Part shown: piece after piece, positions 59,688 through 64,000 of the stretch
How the letters are laid out: each line of letters opens with the position of its first letter
How positions within the stretch are numbered: the first letter of the stretch is position 1
Source: JANMOK01 sp031415055
GTDB lineage: Bacteria > Pseudomonadota > Alphaproteobacteria > Rhodobacterales > Rhodobacteraceae
Direction of reading: 5' to 3'
DNA length: 64,000 nt
NCBI GenBank assembly: GCA_031415055.1
Contig: JANOQZ010000004.1
Location: 34,322-98,321, forward strand
The notes under the pieces: generated by a model
Told to the model about the DNA's origin: nothing
The model's database searches: none
Seen by the model: the letters and a program-made list of their open reading frames with translations, nothing else
Translations under genes and position numbers: made by a program

Positions 59688-61793
59688 TTATTTGCGAAGG
59701 TCCATCAACCGGCTGACGACGGACATTATCTTTACCGAGCCGTCGGCGAACTCGCTGTGGAGTGCTTCGGCCAAGGCTTGGGCTGATTCCTCACTGGGGC
59801 GCAATTCGGGCAATAACGGTTTGTCGGACAAAAACACAATAACCATAATCTTGCCAAAGCTTTGTGCATCGACATTAATGTTAGTTAGTTTGTGATCCGC
59901 GGCGCGTTCGCTGTTGGAATATGCGATCCGAATGCGACGTTTTCCTTGTTCAACTGTGCCATTGCTGGTCAATAGCGTTTCGGTATGGCCGATATTGGGC
60001 AAAAGGTTCAGCAAATTACCGTCAACATCAATGGCAAGTGCCCATATGTGTCCGTTATCGATTGTGGCGGGAACCAACAAGTCAATGACAGGATTGTCGC
60101 CAACCCGGTAAATACCGGTCAAATTGGGCTGCGTGTCGTCACCGTTGCCAAACCGAAGTGACAGGCTGTCATTGTCGAGCGTCGGAACTTCGGCCAAAAT
60201 GACACAAATTGGTCTGGAAAGGGAGACAACATCGGTGAAAATCGTGCGTCCGCCGGCAATGGCGCTCAACGCCGCTTGGATTTTCGCAAGGTCGGAATTC
60301 TCGGCGACACGACCGGTTACCTTGATGTCTTCACCAGGCTGAAATGCTAGGCTGTCGTCGGGAGTGGCTTCGAGTTTGCCGCAGGTTTGCAGTTTTGAAA
60401 GCAGGTCGTCTATGGCCGCAGCGGGCAGTTCTTGGACCGGCACGTCGATGGAAAGGCTCAAGGAATATCCCGCAGATTGCGCAGCAGTTTCCAGAGCCTC
60501 GATAATTTTTACTTTCGCTTCCGGCGTTGCCGTTGATCCGAAGGCACCAATGGCCATATCGCTGAATTGAATGCGCCAATCCTCTAAGCCTTCGCTTGCC
60601 AGCAATATTTCCGCCACGTCTTGGCCCCAGTTGGGGGAAGGGGCACCTTGGGCGAGCGTCAAGCTGTCTTCCAAAGGTTCTTGGCCGGTTACTTGGGTAA
60701 AGGCAGCAACGATGGCCGATCTTTGGCTGGCATCCGAAGCATTGCCCGATAGACTTGGTTGACCGGTGGCAGGGTTGGTGGCTTCCAATACAAAAGGTGC
60801 GGCGAGCGGCAAGGGTTCTTGCAGGATTTGCTTCCAAACGCCCGAGTAGAATACGGCAAAAGCAACCCCGGCAAAGATGATTGGGGTCAGGAACATGCCC
60901 CACCGGAATCGACGTTTTTCTTTTTTGGTGACCTGTTTTGGCAAAACCGTTTTGCGGGATTTCGATTTCAATATTTCGTCCAGACGAGCAACCAAAGCCG
61001 CTGCGCTTGTCGGGCGATTGACGATTTCGGGTTGAGTTAGCCAATCTATCACTGATTTCAACGGTTCGGGCACGCCTTCGGTTTCGAGTGGTTTGCCTTT
61101 GCGGCGAACCACCTCACCGGGCGTTTTGCCAACATTGGGAATTTGCCCGCGATAGACAGCCAATAAAGATGCGCCAAGGGCGTAGAGATCCGAACGTGGT
61201 TCGGCATTGCCATCCATTTGTTCGGGAGCGGCATATTCGTATTTGCCAGCGAAATCATCGCCGACAATCGTGCGGGCGCCATCGTTGCTGTCTTTGGCGA
61301 TGCCAAAATCGATGATGACGGCCTGAGCAGGGTCGCCACGGCGCAGGATGATGTTGTCCGGCGAAAGGTCACGATGCACTATATTGCGGGCGTGGGTTGC
61401 CACTAACCCTTCAGCGACGCGATGGGCGACAATCAACAAATCTTTTGGGTCAACTTTATCGCGATGTAGCCATTCGTTCAGCGAGGGGCCATCGACAAAA
61501 TCCATCACCAAGAACACTTGGCCGTCGGCAGTGCGGCTGTTGTCGGAGTAACGCACAACGGCATCGTGAATAATATCGCGCATTTCTTCTTCGCGCTTCA
61601 TCAGCTCCAGATAATCGGCGTTGCCGGAGAATTCGGCGTTCAAGGCTTTGAGAGCGACGATCCTGCCTGATATTTGGCTGCGCGCCCGGTAGACTGCGCC
61701 CGTGCCGCCCCGACCAAGGACTCCTTCAATTTCATAGGTGTTATTTATGACCTGGCCGGTCTTGAAAATGTCACCGGGGAGCGGCGGTTTCAT
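59688..61793 (-). CDS. ppkA: T6SS-associated transmembrane Ser/Thr kinase PpkA
   Basis: A 701-residue protein. The Hanks-type kinase domain (about 20-280) is complete: GRGGTGAVY loop, Lys49 (VALKAL), HRDLSPDN with Asp142, and DFG Asp162. A charged stretch (KQVTKKEKRRFRW) and one membrane helix (about 300-320) lead to a periplasmic part of about 380 residues containing a BON-like segment (KIQAALSAIAGG) and a domain with VIDLLVPATIDNGHIWALAI. PpkA phosphorylates Fha to activate firing when the envelope is disturbed. It heads the minus-strand T6SS operon, divergent from tssH. The opposing phosphatase PppA is not seen. Confidence 0.9.
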   Translation of the reverse strand: MKPPLPGDIFKTGQVINNTYEIEGVLGRGGTGAVYRARSQISGRIVALKALNAEFSGNADYLELMKREEEMRDIIHDAVVRYSDNSRTADGQVFLVMDFVDGPSLNEWLHRDKVDPKDLLIVAHRVAEGLVATHARNIVHRDLSPDNIILRRGDPAQAVIIDFGIAKDSNDGARTIVGDDFAGKYEYAAPEQMDGNAEPRSDLYALGASLLAVYRGQIPNVGKTPGEVVRRKGKPLETEGVPEPLKSVIDWLTQPEIVNRPTSAAALVARLDEILKSKSRKTVLPKQVTKKEKRRFRWGMFLTPIIFAGVAFAVFYSGVWKQILQEPLPLAAPFVLEATNPATGQPSLSGNASDASQRSAIVAAFTQVTGQEPLEDSLTLAQGAPSPNWGQDVAEILLASEGLEDWRIQFSDMAIGAFGSTATPEAKVKIIEALETAAQSAGYSLSLSIDVPVQELPAAAIDDLLSKLQTCGKLEATPDDSLAFQPGEDIKVTGRVAENSDLAKIQAALSAIAGGRTIFTDVVSLSRPICVILAEVPTLDNDSLSLRFGNGDDTQPNLTGIYRVGDNPVIDLLVPATIDNGHIWALAIDVDGNLLNLLPNIGHTETLLTSNGTVEQGKRRIRIAYSNSERAADHKLTNINVDAQSFGKIMVIVFLSDKPLLPELRPSEESAQALAEALHSEFADGSVKIMSVVSRLMDLRK

Positions 61794-61934
61794 CTATTTG
61801 TCTCCAAAGGTGACAAAAACAACAGGGACACGCGTTTCGGGTTTTGCCCGCAACAGGGAATTCCTGTAAGGCTACAGTCAACGGACGAATTTACAAGTTT
61901 CAATGTTCAGCGACCAGCCGAAGGGACAAATGCC

Positions 61935-64000
61935 ATGGCACGACAGGGATCGCAGGAAAGTTTCAAACGAAAAGAACTATTGGGCAAGCTAAACTCAACC
62001 TGTTTGAGAGCGTTCAAATCTGCCGCAGATGCCGCCAAAATGCGCGGCAATCCTTACGTCGAATTGGTGCATTTCGTTGAGCAACTGGCGTTGTCGGACC
62101 GGTCCGATTTCGCGATATTGTTGCAAACCTCGGGGGTTGATGCGTCGAGACTGGCTTCGGATATGGCGCGAGCGACGGACAAGTTGCCGTACGGCTCGAC
62201 ATCGATCGAGGAATTTTCCGATCATATTTTTCATGCCATCCAATCGGGCTGGAGCTTTGGCTCGCTGGAATTCAACCAGCAAGAGGTTCGTTCGGGCTAT
62301 ATACTGCTGGCCGCTTTGAAAGAGCCCGTTTTGGAAGCGCTGCTGTTGAAAATCAGCCTCGAATTCGAAAAGATCGACCCCGATGCAATGTCGGGTCAAT
62401 TGGACAATCTGCTGGCCCAATCTATTGAGGGCGGTGGGTCGGCGACGTCGGAAAAAACCGTGCGCCCCGCCCCAGGGGGCAAATCGTCGCTGGCACAATA
62501 CGCCACCAACCTGACCGAACGCGCCAAAGCTGGGAAAATCGACCCGGTGGTTGGGCGCGATCCGGAAATTCGGCAAATCATTGATGTGCTGATGCGCCGC
62601 CGTCAGAACAACCCAATCCTCACGGGTGAGGCAGGTGTTGGCAAAACCGCCGTCGTCGAAGGATTTGCGCTGCGTCTAGCCCAAGGTGATGTGCCGCCCG
62701 ATTTGCAAAATGTCGCGCTGCACATGCTGGATATTGGCCTGATGCAGGCAGGTGCTTCGGTGAAAGGCGAATTTGAGAAGCGCCTAAAATCGGTGATCGA
62801 CGAAGTGCAATCCTCGGAAACGCCGATCATTCTGTTCATCGATGAGGCGCATACTCTGATTGGTGCAGGCGGTGCGGCGGGCACCGGCGACGCCGCCAAC
62901 CTGCTGAAACCGGCACTTGCACGCGGCGAACTGCGCACGGTCGCGGCTACGACTTGGGCTGAATACAAGGAGCATATCGAAAAAGACCCGGCGTTGACGC
63001 GCCGTTTTCAAGTGGTGAAAGTTGAAGAACCAAACGAAGAAATGGCTATTTTGATGCTGCGCGGCGTCGCAGGCGTATTGGAAAAACACCACAAGGTGCA
63101 GATATTGGATGAGGCACTGGAAGCCGCCGTGCACCTTTCACACCGCTATATTCCCGCCCGCCAATTGCCCGACAAGGCCATAAGTCTGCTGGATACCGCC
63201 TGCGCCCGCGTTGCGATCAGTCAGCACGCGACCCCCGCGCAAGTGGAGGATTTGCAGCGTCGAATACACAATTTGCGCATTGAAAAAGGCATCATCGAGC
63301 GCGAGGCGGTTGTGGGAATCGATGTGACAGAGCGTCAACTCAAGGGCAACAACCTTTTGGCAGAAAGCATTGATGCCTTGGCCTTGGTTGAGGAACGCTG
63401 GGAAAAAGAAAAGGGTTTAGTCGCCAAGATCAGGGCCATTCGAGATTCGCTTTGGGCGAAATGGGCAGTGAAATCGGCGGAAACCGAGGTTGCGGAGCCG
63501 AAAACCGAGGAAGCAATTGCGGACGTGGGACCAAATGCGGAAGTGGTCGCCGAGCAACCCGATCCTGGCAATCTGGATGACCTCAAGGCCCTGATGGCCG
63601 AATTGGCCACTTTGCAAGGTGAAAACGCCTTGATCCTGCCAACGGTGGATTTGAACGCTGTCGCCGCCGTGGCACAGGATTGGACCGGCATTCCGATGGG
63701 TCGCATGCTGACCAGTCAAACCGAAAAAGCCCTGCAACTGGCAACGATCCTGTCGGATCGTGTCGTCGGCCAGGATCATGCAATGGAAATGATTGCGCGT
63801 CGCGTGCAAACCACTCGCGCGGGCCTTGGTGCGCCCGAAAAACCGGTCGGTGTCTTCATGCTGTGCGGCCCGTCTGGCGTAGGCAAAACCGAAACCGCGC
63901 TGGCTTTGGCCGAAACTTTGTATGGCGGCGAGCAGAACCTCATTTCAATCAACATGAGCGAGTTTCAAGAGGCGCATACCGTTTCCACACTCAAAGGTGC
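61935..64000 (+). CDS. tssH: T6SS sheath-recycling AAA+ ATPase TssH (ClpV), partial at right edge
   Basis: ATG 61935 has AGGGA 9 nt upstream, and the frame stays open for 688 codons to the window end. The N-terminal ClpN-like domain (KLNSTCLRAFKSAADAAKMR, GNPYVELVHFVEQL) binds the TssB helix. The first AAA+ domain has Walker A GEAGVGKT near 230 and Walker B IILFIDEAHTLIGAG. A ClpB-like middle region follows, and the second AAA+ domain opens with GPSGVGKTETALALAE near 644 before the sequence ends at EAHTVSTLKG. ClpV disassembles contracted sheath for reuse. It is transcribed away from ppkA across a 141-nt intergenic region. Confidence 0.95.
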   Translation, partial: MARQGSQESFKRKELLGKLNSTCLRAFKSAADAAKMRGNPYVELVHFVEQLALSDRSDFAILLQTSGVDASRLASDMARATDKLPYGSTSIEEFSDHIFHAIQSGWSFGSLEFNQQEVRSGYILLAALKEPVLEALLLKISLEFEKIDPDAMSGQLDNLLAQSIEGGGSATSEKTVRPAPGGKSSLAQYATNLTERAKAGKIDPVVGRDPEIRQIIDVLMRRRQNNPILTGEAGVGKTAVVEGFALRLAQGDVPPDLQNVALHMLDIGLMQAGASVKGEFEKRLKSVIDEVQSSETPIILFIDEAHTLIGAGGAAGTGDAANLLKPALARGELRTVAATTWAEYKEHIEKDPALTRRFQVVKVEEPNEEMAILMLRGVAGVLEKHHKVQILDEALEAAVHLSHRYIPARQLPDKAISLLDTACARVAISQHATPAQVEDLQRRIHNLRIEKGIIEREAVVGIDVTERQLKGNNLLAESIDALALVEERWEKEKGLVAKIRAIRDSLWAKWAVKSAETEVAEPKTEEAIADVGPNAEVVAEQPDPGNLDDLKALMAELATLQGENALILPTVDLNAVAAVAQDWTGIPMGRMLTSQTEKALQLATILSDRVVGQDHAMEMIARRVQTTRAGLGAPEKPVGVFMLCGPSGVGKTETALALAETLYGGEQNLISINMSEFQEAHTVSTLKG

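Noticed and set aside
44159..61793. Phage-tail-like genes as a contractile tailocin or prophage
   Set aside because: TssM, TssL, TssK, ClpV, PpkA and TagF identify a type VI secretion system rather than a phage tail.
61864..61877. Short inverted repeat CTGTA-AGGC-TACAG between ppkA and tssH
   Set aside because: A 5-bp arm is too short to call an operator or terminator without more evidence.

Overview
This 64 kb window comes from an alphaproteobacterium, most likely a Rhizobiales or Rhodobacterales relative. The evidence is the complete PhyR-NepR-EcfG general stress module, an NdvB-type cyclic beta-1,2-glucan synthase and the gene style throughout: short intergenic gaps, many ATGA/TTGA stop-start overlaps, and TTG and GTG starts. 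The genus cannot be named from sequence reading alone. No rRNA, tRNA, CRISPR array or insertion sequence was recognised.

Region 1 (1-8463) is a deoxy-sugar (L-rhamnose or L-fucose type) uptake and oxidation locus. A minus-strand operon carries an aldo/keto reductase, a double-cassette sugar ABC ATPase and two RbsC-type permeases, one cut by the window edge. It diverges from a plus-strand operon with two paralogous enolase-superfamily sugar-acid dehydratases, a COG3618 lactonase, a FadR-type GntR regulator and a degenerate L-rhamnose mutarotase. A perfect TTGTCAGACAA palindrome lies between the two operons. Region 2 (8473-10020) holds a SnoaL-like protein and two decaying genes: an HTH regulator with an in-frame TGA, and a frameshifted, truncated old-yellow-enzyme remnant.

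Region 3 (10042-27300) is an envelope and stress region that reads as one local EcfG regulon. GalU (UDP-glucose supply) diverges from a small CsbD-like gene and the 2825-residue NdvB. These are followed by a secreted protein, a PerM/AI-2E permease, a 24-residue membrane peptide, the nepR-ecfG-kinase operon diverging from phyR, Dps, DUF1328, DUF883 and a holin-like protein. I found eight EcfG-type promoters (GGAAC-N16/17-CGTT, one with AGTT), each just upstream of one of these genes. The phyR and nepR promoters are superimposed on a single perfect inverted repeat.

Region 4 (27454-36933) is a five-gene operon with three membrane or periplasmic di-haem c-type proteins of the MauG/RoxA type, one membrane-anchored protein of unknown function, and a 1004-residue patatin-like phospholipase whose catalytic Ser and Asp are separated by a large multi-spanning membrane region. 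It is the best candidate in the window for an undescribed system, possibly lipid release followed by oxygenation (inference).

Region 5 (37070-64000) is a type VI secretion cluster. vgrG, a DUF6484 gene and a short TIGR02270-like ORF are on the plus strand. The minus strand carries ppkA-tssA-tssB-tssC-hcp-tssE-tssF-tssG-tagH-tssK-tssL-tssM-tagF, then DUF2169, a catalytically degenerate ketosynthase-like protein, a DUF4150 (PAAR-like) effector and its AT-rich putative immunity gene. Divergent tssH (ClpV) runs off the right edge. No tssJ or pppA is seen in the window.
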